This document shows, one piece after another, positions 1 to 11,053 of a stretch of 64,000 nucleotides of DNA; position 1 is the first letter of the stretch; each line of letters starts with the position of its first letter. A program made the position numbers and the translations under genes. Below the pieces are notes generated by a model, which worked only from the letters and a program-made list of their open reading frames with translations, was not told the DNA's origin and made no database searches. The stretch is from Microbacterium hydrocarbonoxydans (lineage in GTDB: Bacteria > Actinomycetota > Actinomycetes > Actinomycetales > Microbacteriaceae): the NCBI RefSeq assembly GCF_023715885.1, contig NZ_JAMBOY010000006.1, positions 62,001 through 126,000 on the forward strand. The letters run 5' to 3'.

Positions 1-835
1 AGACGCCCTGCTGTGAGACGCGCTCGGCGAGGCTCTCACGGAGTTCGGCGATCGTGTCGAACTCGCTCGCGATCTGCGCGAAGTCGTCGTCGGCCTCGGG
101 GAGCTCACGCTCCTTGACCGCCTTGACCGACACGGCGACCTCGGCCTCGGAGCCGGCGTGGTCGCCGCCGACGAGGGTCGAGCGGAACGTGGTGTCCTCA
201 CCGGCGGTCAGCGACTCGATCGCGTCGTCGATGCCCTCGAGCAGCTCGCCGGAGCCGACCTCGTACGAGACGCCCTCGGCGCGGTCGATCTCGGCGCCGT
301 CGATCGTGGCGACCAGGTCGAGCTCGACGAAGTCGCCCTTCGCTGCGGGGCGGTCGACGGGGACGAGCGTGCCGAAGCGTGCGCGCATGTTCTCGAGCTC
401 GGCGTCGAGCGCCGCGTCGTCCGCCTCGACGGCGTCGACGGTCAGCGTGATGCCCGCGTAGTCGGGGAGCTCGATGTCGGGGCGCACGTCCACCTCGATG
501 TCGACGAGCAGGTCGCCCGAGAAGTCCTTCTCGCTCGGCCACTCGATGATCTCGGCCGACGGACGGCCGACGACGCGGAGCTTGTGCTCGGTGGTCGCGT
601 CGCGGAAGAAGCGATCGAGGCCCTCGTTCACGGCGTGCTCGATGACGGCGCCGCGGCCGATGCGCTGATCGATGATCGGGGCGGGAACCTTGCCCTTGCG
701 GAAGCCGGGGATCTGGACGTCCTGCGCGATGTGCTCGTAGGCGTGCGAGATGCTGGGCTTGAGGTCTTCGGGGGTGACCGTGATGCTGAGCTTGACCCGG
801 GTCGGGGTCAGCTTCTCGACGGTGCTGTTCGCCAT
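1..835 (-). CDS. tig: Trigger factor, ribosome-associated chaperone (3' end outside window)
   Basis: Ribosome-bound chaperone with peptidyl-prolyl isomerase activity that meets nascent chains at the exit tunnel. The 278 codons in the window begin at an ATG preceded by AAGGAG. The N-terminal ribosome-docking signature [17 protein letters not shown] lies near residues 43-60. A central FKBP-type domain follows; the family's C-terminal chaperone arms are only begun before the window ends. The gene is the first unit after tRNA-Pro on the same strand. Family assignment is secure; the C-terminus cannot be judged. Confidence 0.95.
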   Translation of the reverse strand, partial: MANSTVEKLTPTRVKLSITVTPEDLKPSISHAYEHIAQDVQIPGFRKGKVPAPIIDQRIGRGAVIEHAVNEGLDRFFRDATTEHKLRVVGRPSAEIIEWPSEKDFSGDLLVDIEVDVRPDIELPDYAGITLTVDAVEADDAALDAELENMRARFGTLVPVDRPAAKGDFVELDLVATIDGAEIDRAEGVSYEVGSGELLEGIDDAIESLTAGEDTTFRSTLVGGDHAGSEAEVAVSVKAVKERELPEADDDFAQIASEFDTIAELRESLAERVSQQGV

Positions 836-898
836 GCTGGTGTGTTCTCCTTGTGATTTCCGCGCTGAATCGCGGCTGCCAGGCTTTGTCGAGCCGTG

Positions 899-972
899 TC
901 GGGGCGACAGGAGTTGAACCTGCGACCTCCCGCTCCCAAAGCGGGCGCTCTACCAAACTGAGCTACGCCCCG
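899..972 (-). tRNA. tRNA-Pro (anticodon TGG)
   Basis: Read on the minus strand, a 7-bp acceptor stem CGGGGCG/CGCCCCG closes a full cloverleaf. The D arm contains TAGCTCAGTTTGGTAGAGC, the anticodon arm is CCCGC-TTTGGGA-GCGGG with anticodon TGG, and the T arm contains GGTTCAACTCC. The discriminator is A. CCA is not encoded. It sits 63 bp upstream of trigger factor in the same orientation. Confidence 0.95.
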
Positions 973-1093
973 GGGAATCCGCACGCAGATTCAGCCCCAT
1001 CGAGTCTAACGGACGGGAGCACCCTCGACCGTCCGCTATGATCGAACAGTCGGTGCACGTCACCGATCGGTCCCGGAGCACGACGACGGGTCC

Positions 1094-1164
1094 GGGGGTG
1101 TAGCTCAATGGTAGAGTCTCAGTCTTCCAAACTGATTGCGCGGGTTCGATTCCCGTCACCCCCT
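1094..1164 (+). tRNA. tRNA-Gly (anticodon TCC)
   Basis: A GGGGGTG/CACCCCC acceptor stem, the D arm TAGCTCAATGGTAGA, the anticodon loop CTTCCAA (anticodon TCC) on a TCAGT/ACTGA stem, and the T arm GGGTTCGATTCCC make a standard 71-base cloverleaf that decodes GGA. A candidate -10 TATGAT lies at 1037-1042. A strong terminator hairpin follows directly. Confidence 0.95.
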
Positions 1165-1170
1165 CACTTC

Positions 1171-1200
1171 GAAGGCCTCCGCAGAGATGCGGAGGCCTTC
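1171..1200 (+). terminator. Rho-independent terminator of tRNA-Gly
   Basis: A perfect 13-bp inverted repeat (GAAGGCCTCCGCA and its complement) surrounds a GAGA loop and is followed by TTGCTTTTG. It lies seven bases after the tRNA. Confidence 0.88.
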
Positions 1201-1278
1201 TTGCTTTTGTTCCCTACCCGTGCGTGTTTCTCTGGCAGAGTCGATGTACGCCGCATCCCTCACCGGAGGTCCCACCGC

Positions 1279-2481
1279 ATGACAGCCCCCCTCGGCAGCC
1301 CTGTCTCTCCGTGGGGCGGTCATGAGCTCCCCCAGCACATCGTGGGCGCCTCGCCGACGCGGGCACCGCGAAAGCGCCGTCCTGGGCTCTGGATCGGCCT
1401 GGCGGTCGGTGTCGTCGCGATCGGTGCTGTCGCGGCCCTGCAGACGACCGCGAATCTCGGCTACGACGACGCGGCGGCGAACTTCGAGTCCGCTCGCGAC
1501 AGCGCTCAGGTCTCTGTCGCGAACCTGCAGCAGTCCAGCGATGCGCTGACGGCCACCTCCGAGATCGCGAACCAATTGCTGCAGAGCGACACCGGCGTGC
1601 TGACCGACCCCGCGGCGAAGGAATCGCTCGGTGCGGCTGTCACCGAGGCGGGCGACCTCGCCTCCGCCGCATCGGACCACGCCACGGTCTCGCTCCCGGA
1701 TGCCGAACCGAAGCCGACCTTCTTCTGGGAGCTCTTCGGCGAGGCCGACGAGCTCGACCAGGACGCCGCCGACCTCGATCAGCTCGTCGGCGAGCTGGAT
1801 GCCGAGGTGCCGGACCTCGCCGACGCCGGGGCCGCCGTGGAGGAGACCGGACTCGGATTTCTCGGCTCCGCTGCCACCGCGGCAGCCGCTTTCGAGGCCG
1901 CGCACATCTCCGCGAAGAACCTCGACGTCATCGCGCTCCGGGACGCCGCCTCCGACGCCTCCGCCACCTCTGCCCTGGACGACCTCACCGTGGCCACCTT
2001 CGTCTCGCTGCAGGATGCGGCCGCGCAGGTGGTCGCCTCGGAGCAGGCCGAGCTCGCCGAGAAGGCCGGTCCGCTGCAGGGTACGCGTCTGGAGATCGAG
2101 GCGTTCGCCCGCTCCCTGGCACCGGGGGTGCTGCTCGAGTTCGACTGGAACCCGATCGTGAACAACGCCGGCGACAACGGCAGCATGGGCGGCCTGACGA
2201 CGTGGTGGTGGGACGAGCCCGACCGCGCAGTGATCGAGCTGTCGAACTCGGTTGCCGAGCAGTGGCCGGCCGATCGAAGCAAGGCGCTCGTCGCGCACGA
2301 GGTCGGCCATGCCATCAGCGTGAAGTGCGAGGACATGTACGACTCATCGACGCAGGACAGCATCGAGAAATGGGCGACCGCGTGGGCGATCGGCATGGGC
2401 TTCACCGACGATGCGAACGGCGTCTGGGCCTACGGCTACCCTCCGCAGTCCTACATCGACGCGTCGTACGCCTGTCGCTGA
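1279..2481 (+). CDS. Membrane-anchored putative zinc metallopeptidase, HEXXH-X18-E type
   Basis: A 400-residue protein of unrecognised family. A cytoplasmic tail of about 35 residues, rich in Pro and Arg, leads to one transmembrane segment at about 36-54 (WIGLAVGVVAIGAVAAL). A long Ala/Asp/Glu-rich, probably helical extracellular region follows, and a compact C-terminal domain from about 275. That domain holds H340-E-V-G-H344 and, after exactly 18 residues, E363. This is the gluzincin HEXXH-X18-E arrangement, so zinc binding and proteolysis are plausible but inferred. C350 and C399 could form a disulfide outside the cell. The ATG at 1279 has GGAGGT in good position. A longer open frame from 1108 would run through tRNA-Gly and its terminator, so it is not used. 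The gene stands alone between terminators. Confidence 0.75.
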   Translation: MTAPLGSPVSPWGGHELPQHIVGASPTRAPRKRRPGLWIGLAVGVVAIGAVAALQTTANLGYDDAAANFESARDSAQVSVANLQQSSDALTATSEIANQLLQSDTGVLTDPAAKESLGAAVTEAGDLASAASDHATVSLPDAEPKPTFFWELFGEADELDQDAADLDQLVGELDAEVPDLADAGAAVEETGLGFLGSAATAAAAFEAAHISAKNLDVIALRDAASDASATSALDDLTVATFVSLQDAAAQVVASEQAELAEKAGPLQGTRLEIEAFARSLAPGVLLEFDWNPIVNNAGDNGSMGGLTTWWWDEPDRAVIELSNSVAEQWPADRSKALVAHEVGHAISVKCEDMYDSSTQDSIEKWATAWAIGMGFTDDANGVWAYGYPPQSYIDASYACR

Positions 2482-2504
2482 CCTCACGCCCGCGCTGTGC
2501 ACGA

Positions 2505-2538
2505 CAGAGGCCGCCGCGAGGGAACGCGGCGGCCTCTG
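2505..2538. terminator. Bidirectional terminator between the metallopeptidase gene and rbpA
   Basis: A perfect 14-bp stem, CAGAGGCCGCCGCG paired with CGCGGCGGCCTCTG, has a six-base loop. It lies between two convergent genes and can serve both. Confidence 0.85.
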
Positions 2539-2555
2539 TGCGGATCAGACGGAGG

Positions 2556-2909
2556 TCACTGCCCCCGCCGCTCGCGCAGCTGCGCGAGGGCGTCCTCGAG
2601 GAGCTGGACAGCTTCCTCGTCGGTGCGACGCTCCTTCACGTAGGCGAGGTGCGTCTTGTACGGCTCGGTCTTCGCGAGAGCAGGAGGATTCTCCTTGTCG
2701 CGACCGGCCGGGAGCCCGGACTGCGGGTGGTCGATGATCTCGGGGATCTCGTCTTCAGGGAGACCCGCCGCGAAGTAGCGGACCGTCTCGTTGCCGAGAC
2801 CGTCCCAGTACGACACGGCGATGCGGTCGGCGTGATAGCCGTGGTCCTGCTCGCCCATAGGTCCGGAACCCACGCGGGTTCCACGGATCGCGTTGCCGCC
2901 GGTAGCCAT
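2556..2909 (-). CDS. rbpA: RNA polymerase-binding protein RbpA
   Basis: Actinobacterial transcription factor of 117 residues that binds RNA polymerase and the group 1/2 sigma factors and stabilises the open promoter complex. The sequence begins MATGGNAIRGTRVGSGPMGE and carries the short acidic, aromatic core typical of RbpA (VSYWDGLGNETVRYFAAG). A charged helical C-terminal half that contacts sigma follows. The ATG shares one base with the stop codon of secG (TGATG), so the two are translationally coupled. The GAGGTGAT before the ATG acts as its ribosome-binding site inside the end of secG. Confidence 0.95.
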   Translation of the reverse strand: MATGGNAIRGTRVGSGPMGEQDHGYHADRIAVSYWDGLGNETVRYFAAGLPEDEIPEIIDHPQSGLPAGRDKENPPALAKTEPYKTHLAYVKERRTDEEAVQLLEDALAQLRERRGQ

Positions 2910-3157
2910 CAGATCACCTCGAACTTCGTGATGAGTCCGAGCGCAACGATCGCCACGAACCACGTCAGGGCGAGGATCACGGTGAAACGGTTGAGGTTGC
3001 GCTCGGCGAGGCCGGAGGAGCCGACCGCCGTCGACATGCCGCCGCCGAACATGTCGGACAGGCCGCCGCCGCGCCCCTTGTGGAGCAGGATGAGGAGGGT
3101 CAGCAGGACGCTGGTGATACCCAGCACGACCTGCAGGACGAACTCGAGAATTTCCAC
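2909..3157 (-). CDS. secG: Preprotein translocase subunit SecG
   Basis: Small 82-residue subunit of the SecYEG protein-conducting channel. It has two transmembrane helices, at about 4-24 (LEFVLQVVLGITSVLLTLLIL) and 57-77, joined by the Gly-rich loop GRGGGLSDMFGGG that defines SecG. The position downstream of tpiA in the gap-pgk-tpiA-secG order is classic for actinobacteria and Firmicutes. It is followed by rbpA with a one-base overlap. Confidence 0.96.
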   Translation of the reverse strand: MEILEFVLQVVLGITSVLLTLLILLHKGRGGGLSDMFGGGMSTAVGSSGLAERNLNRFTVILALTWFVAIVALGLITKFEVI

Positions 3158-3242
3158 GAGGAAGAGCCTTTCGCTGGGGCACGACTGCCCCCGTAACGGT
3201 CAAGTATACGGTGCGGCGGGACCCGAGCCCCGCCGCACTCGC

Positions 3243-4034
3243 TCACACTCCGACGTGCTTCTCGAAGCGGATGATCGCGGCGAACTCATCGACGACGAGG
3301 CTCGCGCCCCCGACGAGCGCGCCGTCGACATCGGGCTCGCGCATGAAGCTGGCGATGTTCGCCGCCTTGACCGATCCGCCGTAGAGGATGCGCGTGCGTG
3401 CCGCCGCATCCTCGCCGAGCACCTTCGCGATCACGCCGCGCAGAGCCGCGCAGACGTCCTGCGCCTGTTGCGGCGTGGCGGCCTGTCCGGAGCCGATGGC
3501 CCAGACCGGCTCGTACGCCACGACGATGTCCGCGTCCTTCGAGAGACCCTGGAGAGCCGTTTCCAGCTGACCCACCGGAACGGCGCTCGCGCCGAACTTC
3601 TCGAGGTCCTCGGAGGTCTCCCCCACGCAGACGACCGGCACGAGACCGTGCTTCAGCGCCGCCTTGGTCTTCGCCGCCACGACCTCGTCGGACTCGGCGT
3701 GGTACTCACGACGCTCCGAATGGCCGATGATGACGTACTTCGCGTCGAGCTTGGACAGGAACGCACCGGACACCTCGCCGGTGTAGGCACCGGAGTCGTG
3801 GGCGGAGAGGTCCTGGGCGCCGAGCGCGAACGGGATCTTGTCGGCGTCGATGAGCGTCTGCACGCTGCGGATGTCGGTGAAGGGCGGGAACACCGCGACC
3901 TCCACGGATCCGTCCTCATGCTTCGCGTCCTTCAGCGTCCAGTGCAGCTTCTGCACGAACGCGACCGCCTGCAGGTGGTCGAGGTTCATCTTCCAGTTGC
4001 CCGCGATCAGCGGGGTCCGGGTGTTCACTGCCAT
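3243..4034 (-). CDS. tpiA: Triosephosphate isomerase
   Basis: Interconverts dihydroxyacetone phosphate and glyceraldehyde 3-phosphate in glycolysis. The 263-residue TIM barrel has the expected active-site residues: N13 and K15 in AGNWKMN, H105 in IIGHSERR and E175 in AYEPVWAIG. The phosphate-binding YGGSVKAAN segment is near the C-terminus. The start overlaps the last ten bases of pgk, so the two are coupled in the gap-pgk-tpiA operon. Confidence 0.98.
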   Translation of the reverse strand: MAVNTRTPLIAGNWKMNLDHLQAVAFVQKLHWTLKDAKHEDGSVEVAVFPPFTDIRSVQTLIDADKIPFALGAQDLSAHDSGAYTGEVSGAFLSKLDAKYVIIGHSERREYHAESDEVVAAKTKAALKHGLVPVVCVGETSEDLEKFGASAVPVGQLETALQGLSKDADIVVAYEPVWAIGSGQAATPQQAQDVCAALRGVIAKVLGEDAAARTRILYGGSVKAANIASFMREPDVDGALVGGASLVVDEFAAIIRFEKHVGV

Positions 4035-5239
4035 CCGAGTACCTCCAGGCCGGGTAGTTTCTTGCCCTCGAGGAACTCGAGGCTGGCACCGCCGCCGGTC
4101 GAGATATGACCGAAGCTGTCATCGTCGAAGCCGAGCTGACGCACGGCCGCTGCGGAGTCTCCGCCCCCGACCACGCTGAGACCGTCGACCTCGGTGAGCG
4201 CCTGAGCGACCGCTTTGGTGCCGGCGGCGAACGCGGGGAACTCGAAAACGCCCATCGGCCCGTTCCAGAACACGGTCTTGGAGCTGCGGATGACTTCGGC
4301 GAATCGCGTGGCCGTCTCCGGTCCGATGTCGAGACCGATGCCCGAAGCGCCGAACGCCGTGTTCTCGATCGCATCGGCCTCGGCGACCTCGTGGTCGGCG
4401 TCGGCCGAGAACGCGGACGCCACGACGACGTCCGTCGGGAGGACGAGCTCGACGCCGCGCTCCTCCGCCTCCGCGATGTAGCCGCGGACCGTGTCGAGCT
4501 GGTCCTCTTCGAGGAGGCTGGAGGCCACGGCGTGGCCCTGCGCCTTCAGGAAGGTGAAGAGCATCCCGCCGCCGACGAGGATCCGGTCCACGCGCGGCAG
4601 CAGATGCGAGATCACGCCGAGCTTGTCGCTGACCTTCGAACCGCCGAGGACGACCGCGTACGGTCGCTCGGGGTTCTCGGTCAGGCGGTCCAGCACGTCG
4701 AGCTCGGCGGCGATCAGCAGTCCGGCGGCCGAAGGGATCCGCTCGGCGAGGTCGTACACGCTCGCCTGCTTGCGGTGCACCACGCCGAAGCCGTCGGAGA
4801 CGAGCACGTCACCGAGCTCGGCGAGCTGCGCGGCGAACGTACCGCGCTCGGCGTCGTCCTTCGAGGTCTCCCCCGGGTTGAATCGCAGGTTCTCGATGAC
4901 GACGACGCCGCCGTCCTCCAGCGAGGCGACGGCCTCGTGAGCCGACTCGCCGACCGTGTCGCGCGCGAACGCGACCGGCTTGCCGAGCAGCTCGGACAGA
5001 CGCTGCGCGACCGGCTCGAGGCTGTACTGCGGGTCGGGCGCGCCGTCGGGACGACCGAGGTGCGAGCACACGACGACGCGGGCGCCCGCATTGATGAGGG
5101 CGTTGAGGGTCGGCAGCGAGGCGCGTACACGGCCATCGTCCGTTATGACCCCGTCCCGCAGGGGGACGTTCAGATCACAACGGACGATGACGCGCTTGCC
5201 CTCGAGCGGACCCAGTGAATCCAGGGTGCGCAGAGTCAT
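4025..5239 (-). CDS. pgk: Phosphoglycerate kinase
   Basis: Transfers phosphate from 1,3-bisphosphoglycerate to ADP in glycolysis. At 404 residues it has normal length. The N-terminal substrate domain shows [14 protein letters not shown] and the histidine of CSHLGRP. The nucleotide-binding domain ends in the [11 protein letters not shown] and [13 protein letters not shown] motifs. It follows gap by about ten bases and overlaps tpiA. Confidence 0.98.
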   Translation of the reverse strand: MTLRTLDSLGPLEGKRVIVRCDLNVPLRDGVITDDGRVRASLPTLNALINAGARVVVCSHLGRPDGAPDPQYSLEPVAQRLSELLGKPVAFARDTVGESAHEAVASLEDGGVVVIENLRFNPGETSKDDAERGTFAAQLAELGDVLVSDGFGVVHRKQASVYDLAERIPSAAGLLIAAELDVLDRLTENPERPYAVVLGGSKVSDKLGVISHLLPRVDRILVGGGMLFTFLKAQGHAVASSLLEEDQLDTVRGYIAEAEERGVELVLPTDVVVASAFSADADHEVAEADAIENTAFGASGIGLDIGPETATRFAEVIRSSKTVFWNGPMGVFEFPAFAAGTKAVAQALTEVDGLSVVGGGDSAAAVRQLGFDDDSFGHISTGGGASLEFLEGKKLPGLEVLGWQ

Positions 5240-5249
5240 GGGAGATGTC

Positions 5250-6260
<1,011 letters not shown>

Positions 6261-6336
6261 TCAGGTCTCCCTGTTTCTCGTGCGCTGTGCGCAGCAATCG
6301 TGCATGCGCGATGCGCGGGGGTTTTTGGCTGAGATG

Positions 6337-6368
6337 GCGTCCCGACGAGACCAGGCCCGTCGGGACGC
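6337..6368 (-). terminator. Terminator downstream of superoxide dismutase
   Basis: The 11-bp inverted repeat GCGTCCCGACG/CGTCGGGACGC, with a ten-base loop, lies eight bases after the sod stop codon on the minus strand. The U-tract is weak. Confidence 0.72.
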
Positions 6369-6375
6369 GACCCGA

Positions 6376-7002
6376 TTACGACAGTACCAGCAGGCCGTTC
6401 GTCTTCTCGCGGGCGACCTCGAGGCGCTGAGCGACGTTCTCCCAGTTGGCGATGTTCCACGCGGCCTTGACGTAGTCGGCCTTCACGTTGAGGTAGTCGA
6501 GGTAGAAGGCGTGCTCCCACATGTCGAGCTGGAACAGCGGGATCGTGCCCTGGGCGGTGTTCGCCTGCTGGTCGAACAGCTGCTGGATGATGAGGCGCTG
6601 GCCGATGGAGTCCCAGCTGAGCACGGCCCAGCCGGAGCCCTGGATGCCGGTGGCAGCGGCGGTGAAGTGGGCCTGGAACTTCTCGAACGAGCCGAAGTAC
6701 TCGTCGATGGCCGCCTTCAGCTCGCCCTCGGGCTGGCCGCCGCCGTTCGGCGACAGGTTGGTCCAGAAGATGGAGTGGTTGACGTGACCGCCGAGGTTGA
6801 ACGCGAGGTCCTTCTCGAGCTTGTTGACGTTGGCGAGGTTGCCGCTCTCGCGAGCCTCGGCGAGCTGCTCGAGCGCGGTGTTCGCGCCGGCGACGTAGGT
6901 GGCGTGGTGCTTATCGTGGTGCAGCTCCATGATCTTGCCGCTGATGTGCGGCTCGAGGGCTGCGAAGTCGTAGGGAAGGTCGGGGAGCGTATAGGTCGCC
7001 AT
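6376..7002 (-). CDS. sodA: Superoxide dismutase, Fe/Mn family
   Basis: Converts superoxide to oxygen and hydrogen peroxide in the cytoplasm. The 208-residue protein has all four metal ligands: H28 (MELHHDKHH), H76 ([10 protein letters not shown]), D160 and H164 ([12 protein letters not shown]). The metal, Mn or Fe, cannot be settled by eye, so the symbol is provisional. The ATG at 7002 was chosen because the protein begins at the usual place ([18 protein letters not shown]) with GAAAG ahead of it. It lies alone between the gap and whiA units with its own terminator. Confidence 0.96.
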   Translation of the reverse strand: MATYTLPDLPYDFAALEPHISGKIMELHHDKHHATYVAGANTALEQLAEARESGNLANVNKLEKDLAFNLGGHVNHSIFWTNLSPNGGGQPEGELKAAIDEYFGSFEKFQAHFTAAATGIQGSGWAVLSWDSIGQRLIIQQLFDQQANTAQGTIPLFQLDMWEHAFYLDYLNVKADYVKAAWNIANWENVAQRLEVAREKTNGLLVLS

Positions 7003-7137
7003 GTCGCTTTCATCCAATCCGCGCCGCGCCGCGGCGCTTGCCGATCCTCCGCGCTGCCGAATGCGGTGCGGAGCAGACGTAACTCATCCTAGTGAGGACA
7101 ACACATCGTCACCCCTGATCCTTCCGCCGTATGACGA

Positions 7138-7171
7138 AGAGAGGCGACCCCTTGACAGGGATCGCCTCTCT
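7138..7171 (-). terminator. Terminator downstream of whiA
   Basis: AGAGAGGCGA pairs with TCGCCTCTCT, and an inner CCCT/AGGG stem extends it. It begins 15 bases after the whiA stop. Confidence 0.78.
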
Positions 7172-7185
7172 TCTCTTTCGCTCGG

Positions 7186-8163
7186 TCAGACGTCGAGTCC
7201 GGCGGGCACGGCGGCTTCGGTGCCGGGGATGCCCTCCTGCTGGGCGCGCTTGTCCGCCATCGCGAGGAGGCGGCGGATGCGGCCGGCGACGGCGTCCTTC
7301 GTCATGGGCGGATCGGCGTGATGGCCGAGCTCGTCGAGGCTCGCGTCGCGATGGGCGAGGCGCAGCTCTCCGGCGACCCGCAGGTGCTCCGGCACGTCGT
7401 CGGCGAGGATCTCGAGCGCGCGCTCGACGCGGGCGCAGGCGGCGACAGCGGCCTGCGCGGAGCGACGCAGGTTCGCGTCGTCGAAGTTCACGAGACGGTT
7501 CACACCGGCGCGGACCTCGCGACGCTGACGCATCTCCTCCCAGGCGACGGCGGTCTTCTTGGCGCCCATCTCGGCGAGGATCGTGCGGATGGCCTCGCCC
7601 TCGCGCACGACGACGCGGGGCATGCCACGGACCTCGCGGGCCTTCGCGGCGACACCGAGGCGGTGCGCGGCGCCGACCAGAGCCATCGCGGCCTCGGACG
7701 ACGGGCAGGCGATCTCGAGCATCGCCGACCGGCCGGGCTCGCTGAGCGTTCCCGCGGCGAGGAAGGCTCCGCGCCAGAGACCTGCGACCTCGGCACGTGA
7801 GCCGGTGGTGAGGCGATTGGGCAGGCCCCGGACGGGGCGGCGGCGCTGATCGAGCAGGCCGGTCTGCCGGGCGAGGGTCTCCCCTGCAGCGATCACCCGC
7901 ACGGCCCACCGGGCACCGTCGTTCGCAGTGCTCGATTGGACCTGGGCGATCTCGGGACGGACGCCGTAGATCTCCGCGAGGTCGCGTGCCACGCGTTGCG
8001 CCAGCACTTCGGCATCCACCTCCGCCTCGACGGCGACGCGCCCGGCGATCGAATGCAGCCCACCCGCGAATCGCAGGATGGATGTGACCTCCGCGACACG
8101 CACAGTGGGGGGTGCATTGCGGATGCTGACCAGCTCAGCCTTGACGTCGGTGGTTAGTGCCAC
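7186..8163 (-). CDS. whiA: DNA-binding protein WhiA
   Basis: Conserved Gram-positive DNA-binding regulator that in actinomycetes controls sporulation and division genes, and in other Gram-positives affects FtsZ-dependent division. The 325-residue protein has a degenerate LAGLIDADG-like N-terminal domain ([28 protein letters not shown]) and a C-terminal helix-turn-helix ([20 protein letters not shown]). The start is GTG with GAGGAG upstream. The uvrC-rapZ-whiA order is strongly conserved. Confidence 0.97.
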   Translation of the reverse strand: MALTTDVKAELVSIRNAPPTVRVAEVTSILRFAGGLHSIAGRVAVEAEVDAEVLAQRVARDLAEIYGVRPEIAQVQSSTANDGARWAVRVIAAGETLARQTGLLDQRRRPVRGLPNRLTTGSRAEVAGLWRGAFLAAGTLSEPGRSAMLEIACPSSEAAMALVGAAHRLGVAAKAREVRGMPRVVVREGEAIRTILAEMGAKKTAVAWEEMRQRREVRAGVNRLVNFDDANLRRSAQAAVAACARVERALEILADDVPEHLRVAGELRLAHRDASLDELGHHADPPMTKDAVAGRIRRLLAMADKRAQQEGIPGTEAAVPAGLDV

Positions 8164-8231
8164 GACACTCCTCTACGCTCACGCGCCGGATCGCGACGCA
8201 AACCTCCAGCCTACTCTGGCGGAGGTGCCTG

Positions 8232-9104
8232 CTATTCCCTGCCGAGGTCGCGATGACGGACGTTGACGGCCACGCCGGGCACCGCCGCGAGCCGGCGCGC
8301 CAGCTCCTCCACCATCGCGACCGACCGGTGCTTGCCGCCCGTGCAGCCGACCGCCACGGTCGAGTGGCTCTTGTTCTCGCGCTGATAGCCCTCGAGCACA
8401 GGGGTCAGCGCAGCCGTGTATGCGTCGAGGAACTCCGCGGCACCGTCGCGCGACAGCACGAAGTCCCTGACCTCTTCGTCCTTCCCCGTCAGTCCGCGCA
8501 GCTCCTCGTTCCAGAACGGGTTCGGGAGGAAGCGCATGTCGGCGACGAGGTCGACGTCGGTGGGGAGCCCGTACTTGAACCCGAAGCTCATGAGCGTCAG
8601 GCGGTGGCGAGGCGCACCCTCCTCGGCGAACAGCTCGGATACCTGGGTGGCCAGCTGGTGGATGTTCAAAGCCGACGTGTCGATCACGATGTCGGCGGCT
8701 TCGCGGATCGGGGCGAGACGCGACCGTTCGCCGCGGATGCCGTCGAGCAGCGTTCCGTCCTCCTGAAGCGGGTGCGGACGCCGCACCGACTCGAATCGCC
8801 TCACGAGCACGTCGTCGGAGGCGTCGAGGAACAGCACGCGCACGGAGCCGCGCGAACGCAGCGCTCTGGCCACGCCCGGGAAGTCGTCGAACAGATTGCG
8901 GCCGCGCACGTCGACCACGGCCGCCACCTTGGGGAGCGCGTTGCCGCCCATGTCGGTGAGGTCGAGCAGCGGGCGCAGGATCTGCGGCGGCAGGTTGTCG
9001 ACCACGTACCAGCCCAAATCCTCCAGAGCATTGGCGACGGTCGTCCGACCGGCGCCAGACATGCCCGTGACGATGAGGAACTCGCCCTTGTCCCCGTCAG
9101 TCAT
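8232..9104 (-). CDS. rapZ: RNase adapter / nucleotide-binding protein RapZ
   Basis: P-loop nucleotide-binding protein of 290 residues. In enterobacteria RapZ guides RNase E to small RNAs that control amino-sugar synthesis; in actinobacteria the role is less clear. The Walker A is G14-MSGAGRTT, with Arg20 where many homologues have Lys, as is usual in actinobacterial members. Further signatures are the [12 protein letters not shown] strand and, at the C-terminus, [20 protein letters not shown]. The ATG at 9104 follows GAAGGGG. It is 44 bp downstream of uvrC. Confidence 0.95.
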   Translation of the reverse strand: MTDGDKGEFLIVTGMSGAGRTTVANALEDLGWYVVDNLPPQILRPLLDLTDMGGNALPKVAAVVDVRGRNLFDDFPGVARALRSRGSVRVLFLDASDDVLVRRFESVRRPHPLQEDGTLLDGIRGERSRLAPIREAADIVIDTSALNIHQLATQVSELFAEEGAPRHRLTLMSFGFKYGLPTDVDLVADMRFLPNPFWNEELRGLTGKDEEVRDFVLSRDGAAEFLDAYTAALTPVLEGYQRENKSHSTVAVGCTGGKHRSVAMVEELARRLAAVPGVAVNVRHRDLGRE

Positions 9105-9148
9105 CTTTACCCCTTCTCCCCGCCGCTTCCAGCCTAGCGAGAACGGGA

Positions 9149-11053
9149 CTACCGGGTGGCGAGATGCGTGTGGATGTTCTGGGCCAGGACGGGACCGATG
9201 CCCTGCACCTGTTCGATCTCGCCGGGGGCTGCGGCGCGGAGCGCGGTGACCGAACCGAAGTGCTTGAGCAGCACCTTGATGCGCGAGGCTCCGAGCCCCG
9301 GCACTTCGGCGAGCACGGTGGTGATGTCGTTCTTGCGGCGCTTGCGCTGATGTGTGATCGCGAAGCGGTGCGCCTCGTCGCGGAGCCGCTGCAGGAGGTA
9401 CAGCGCCTCGCTGGTGCGAGGAAGGATCACGGGGAAGTCGTCGCCGGGGAGCCAGATCTCCTCGAGCCGCTTGGCGATGCCGCAGACGGCGATCTCGGTG
9501 TGACCCGAGTCGCGCAGAGCGCGCGCCGCGGCCTCGACCTGAGGCTGGCCGCCGTCGACGAGCAGGAGCTGCGGGGGGTAGGCGAAGCGCGGCCGCCGCT
9601 TGACGGTGGCCTCGCCGACGTCCTCCCCCACGATCTCGTCGGTCGTCGGGTCGATGACCTCCGTCTCGTCGGGCTTGTCGAGGTAGGCGAGGCGGCGGGT
9701 GAGCACCTGGTACATGGAGTCGGTGTCGTCGGTCGTCTCCGCGATGTTGAACGAACGGTACTGGTCTTTTCGCGGCAGACCGTCTTCGAACACCACCATG
9801 GATGCGACGACGTTGGTGCCGCCGAGGTGCGAGATGTCGAAGCACTCGATGCGCAGCGGGGCCTCGGACATGCCGAGTGCCTCCTGCAGATCGGTCAGCG
9901 CCTGGGTGCGGGCGACGTAGTCGCTCGTACGACGGGTCTTGTGCCTGATGAGCGCCTGCTGCGCGTTGATCATCGCGGTGCGCATGAGGTCGGCCCGCTG
10001 TCCGCGCTGCGCGACAGCGATCTCGACCTTCCTCCCTCGTCGCTCGCGGAGCCACTCCTCGAGTTCGGCTGCGTCGTCGGGCAGTGTCGGCACGATGATG
10101 CGACGCGGCACGTCCTGCGCATCGCCGTAGGCGCGCTGCAGGACCTGGTCGACGAGGTCGGCCGAGGAGATGTCGATCTCCTTCTCGATCGTCAGCGCCC
10201 GCACACCGCGCACGCGCCCGCCGCGGATGACGAAGTGCTGCACCGCTGCGGCGAGCTCGTCTTCCGCGATGCCGAACAGATCGGCGTCTTCGTCGGCGGC
10301 GAGCACGAGCGCGCTCTTGCCCAGGACGGCTTCGATGGCCGACAGCTTGTCGCGGAACTTCGCGGCTGCCTCGTAATCCATCGCGGCCGATGCCGCCAGC
10401 ATCCGCTTCCGCAGATCACGGGTGAACCGCTCGTCGCCACCGGCCATGAAGGCGACGAAGTCGTCGACCATCGCCCGGTGCTCCTCGATCGTGACCGTCA
10501 TCGAGCAGGGTCCGCCGCACTTGCCGATCTGTCCGGGGAAGCAGGGTCGCCCCGTCTGCATGGCGCGCTTGTAGCTCGCGTCGCTGCAGGTCCTGATCGG
10601 GAACGCCTTGATCATCAGGTCGATGGTCTCGTGCACCGCCCAGACCTTCGGGTACGGGCCGAAGTACCGCGCGCCGGGGATCTTGCGATTTCGCGTCACG
10701 ATCACGCGCGGGGCCTCGTCGCCGAGCGTCACCGCCATGAACGGGTAGGACTTGTCGTCGCGGTAGCGGACGTTGAAGGGCGGATCGAACTCCTTGATCC
10801 ACATGTACTCGAGCTGCAGCGAATCGACGTCGGTCGGCACGACCGTCCACTCGACGGAGGCCGCCGTGGTGACCATCCGTCGAGTGCGCTCGTGCAGAGT
10901 GCGCAGCGGAGCGAAGTAGTTCGACAGCCGCTGGCGCAGGTTCTTCGCCTTGCCCACATACAGCACACGCCCATCGGCGTCGCGGAAGCGGTACACGCCG
11001 GGATCGGTGGGAATCTCACCGGTCCTCGGCTTGTACGGGAGGACGTCGGCCAT
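9149..11053 (-). CDS. uvrC: Excinuclease ABC subunit C
   Basis: Makes both incisions in nucleotide excision repair once UvrB is loaded at a lesion. Domains of the 634-residue protein in order: GIY-YIG nuclease ([20 protein letters not shown], residues 18-37), the cysteine-containing middle region ([13 protein letters not shown]), a UVR motif, the RNase H-like second nuclease ([11 protein letters not shown]) and a C-terminal helix-hairpin-helix pair. The start codon shares one base with the stop of uvrA (TGATG), which couples the two repair genes. Confidence 0.98.
   Translation of the reverse strand: MADVLPYKPRTGEIPTDPGVYRFRDADGRVLYVGKAKNLRQRLSNYFAPLRTLHERTRRMVTTAASVEWTVVPTDVDSLQLEYMWIKEFDPPFNVRYRDDKSYPFMAVTLGDEAPRVIVTRNRKIPGARYFGPYPKVWAVHETIDLMIKAFPIRTCSDASYKRAMQTGRPCFPGQIGKCGGPCSMTVTIEEHRAMVDDFVAFMAGGDERFTRDLRKRMLAASAAMDYEAAAKFRDKLSAIEAVLGKSALVLAADEDADLFGIAEDELAAAVQHFVIRGGRVRGVRALTIEKEIDISSADLVDQVLQRAYGDAQDVPRRIIVPTLPDDAAELEEWLRERRGRKVEIAVAQRGQRADLMRTAMINAQQALIRHKTRRTSDYVARTQALTDLQEALGMSEAPLRIECFDISHLGGTNVVASMVVFEDGLPRKDQYRSFNIAETTDDTDSMYQVLTRRLAYLDKPDETEVIDPTTDEIVGEDVGEATVKRRPRFAYPPQLLLVDGGQPQVEAAARALRDSGHTEIAVCGIAKRLEEIWLPGDDFPVILPRTSEALYLLQRLRDEAHRFAITHQRKRRKNDITTVLAEVPGLGASRIKVLLKHFGSVTALRAAAPGEIEQVQGIGPVLAQNIHTHLATR

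Noticed and set aside
1108..1278. An N-terminal extension of the metallopeptidase gene beginning inside tRNA-Gly
   Set aside because: It would translate the tRNA and a strong terminator hairpin. The ATG at 1279 has a good GGAGGT site.
2202..4109. A 635-codon plus-strand frame over rbpA, secG and tpiA
   Set aside because: Arg-rich antisense shadow across three well-recognised minus-strand genes.
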